Shown here: one piece after another, positions 6,483 through 6,790 of the stretch
Layout of the letters: the number at the start of each line of letters is the position of its first letter
Numbering within the stretch: position 1 is the stretch's first letter
From: an uncultured Spirochaetaceae bacterium
GTDB lineage: Bacteria; Spirochaetota; Spirochaetia; SZUA-6; Bin103
Direction of reading: 5' to 3'
NCBI GenBank assembly: GCA_913043885.1
Contig: CAJWOB010000142.1
Coordinates: 1-6,790, forward strand
DNA: 6,790 nucleotides
Translations under genes and position numbers: made by a program
The notes under the pieces: model-generated
Seen by the model: the letters and a program-made list of their open reading frames with translations, nothing else
Told to the model about the DNA's origin: nothing
Databases searched by the model: none

Positions 6483-6790
6483 TCAAACCGGCCCGTTGCG
6501 TTTCTCGTTGGCGCGGGCGCCGAGGTTGCCGTAGCGGTGGTAGTCGATGGAGAGGCTTTGTTCCTCGGTGTACCAGAGCAGCTCGAGGCGGCCTTCGCTC
6601 AGCACCGGGGTATCGGCGATGTAAATGCAGGCTTCATTGGCGGCGCGGCGAATGACTTCCGGCACGCGGTCTGGATCGTCGTGGCGCGCGTTTGGAGTTC
6701 ACGCGCCACCTCGATGGCGCGCTTGGCCAAGCGCTTGGTTTCGCCAATGCTATTCAAATACTCAACTCAGCCTTCGCCTCGCTAAATTTG
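6483..6790 (-). pseudogene. C-terminal end of a PutA-like proline/P5C dehydrogenase, two frameshifts, partial
   Basis: On the minus strand the last 60 codons (6665-6483) read through ADTPVLSEGRLELLWYTEEQ and then a DYHRYGNLGARA motif. I associate this tail with bifunctional PutA (proline dehydrogenase plus delta-1-pyrroline-5-carboxylate dehydrogenase) proteins in several phyla. Two more pieces extend it upstream in other frames: KRLAKRAIEVARELQTR (about 6763-6686, preceded by EYLNSIGET) and KFSEAKAEL (6789-6763). Joining the three needs one missing base near 6684 and one near 6763, both in the same direction as those in the DUF5312 gene. The rest of the gene lies beyond the right edge. The last base of the TGA stop (6483) abuts the TAG of the convergent frame (6480-6482). 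No catalytic residues lie in this tail, so the identification is by sequence flavour only; another aldehyde-dehydrogenase-family tail is possible. Confidence 0.5.

Noticed and set aside
6537..6785. 82-codon plus-strand frame at the right end
   Set aside because: Antisense to the PutA-like tail, with no ribosome site and no recognisable content.
1..6790. tRNA, rRNA, CRISPR arrays, insertion sequences, long repeats
   Set aside because: None seen on either strand; only short palindromes and direct repeats of 6-8 bases were found.

Overview
The window looks like a high-GC (roughly 60-68 % by hand count) bacterial contig. Its left 6.05 kb most resembles a free-living spirochaete. The evidence is a protein matching the spirochaete-restricted DUF5312 family, a single-chain alpha2-type glycyl-tRNA synthetase of the kind spirochaetes use, and spirochaete-like GltX and TyrS sequences. 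This assignment is from memory of the families, not from a search.

Layout. Positions 1-1552 (minus) hold a DUF5312-type gene that runs off the left edge. It can be read as one protein only by passing through three successive single-base frameshifts, which together restore the starting frame. Positions 1671-2313 (minus) hold bioY, the substrate-binding S component of a biotin ECF transporter. Its best start (ATG 2313, with promoter and Shine-Dalgarno) is out of frame with the body because of a six-G run. A 125-bp divergent control region follows, with a sigma70-like promoter in each direction. From 2439 to 6482 (plus) lies a tight three-gene aminoacyl-tRNA synthetase operon: gltX, glyQS and tyrS. 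Consecutive genes overlap by 8 nt and 1 nt, and glyQS and tyrS each have a Shine-Dalgarno inside the preceding gene, so translational coupling is likely. The gltX promoter sits so close to its ATG that the mRNA would have a leader of only about 5 nt; the DUF5312 gene looks similar.

The striking feature is the third operon gene. Its first 268 residues are a complete TyrRS catalytic domain. The open frame then passes, without a stop, into most of an Rrf2/IscR/CymR-type transcription regulator (recognition helix, wing and a cysteine cluster). The TyrRS tRNA-binding C-terminus (helical anticodon-binding domain plus S4 domain) and the first helix of Rrf2 are both absent. The stop of this chimera directly abuts the stop of a convergent, frameshifted gene end that resembles the C-terminus of bifunctional PutA (proline/P5C dehydrogenase).

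Two readings are possible: a real TyrRS-regulator fusion that could act as a tyrosine-responsive regulator, or a join (assembly chimera or recent recombination) near 6057 between a spirochaete-like tyrS and an unrelated rrf2-putA locus. Loss of conserved parts from both partners at one point, the modest GC drop there (about 64 to 59 %), and indels in the flanking genes favour the second reading, but the sequence alone cannot decide. If the join is artificial, the biology is ordinary: biotin uptake, an unknown spirochaete protein and a synthetase operon charging Glu, Gly and Tyr tRNAs.
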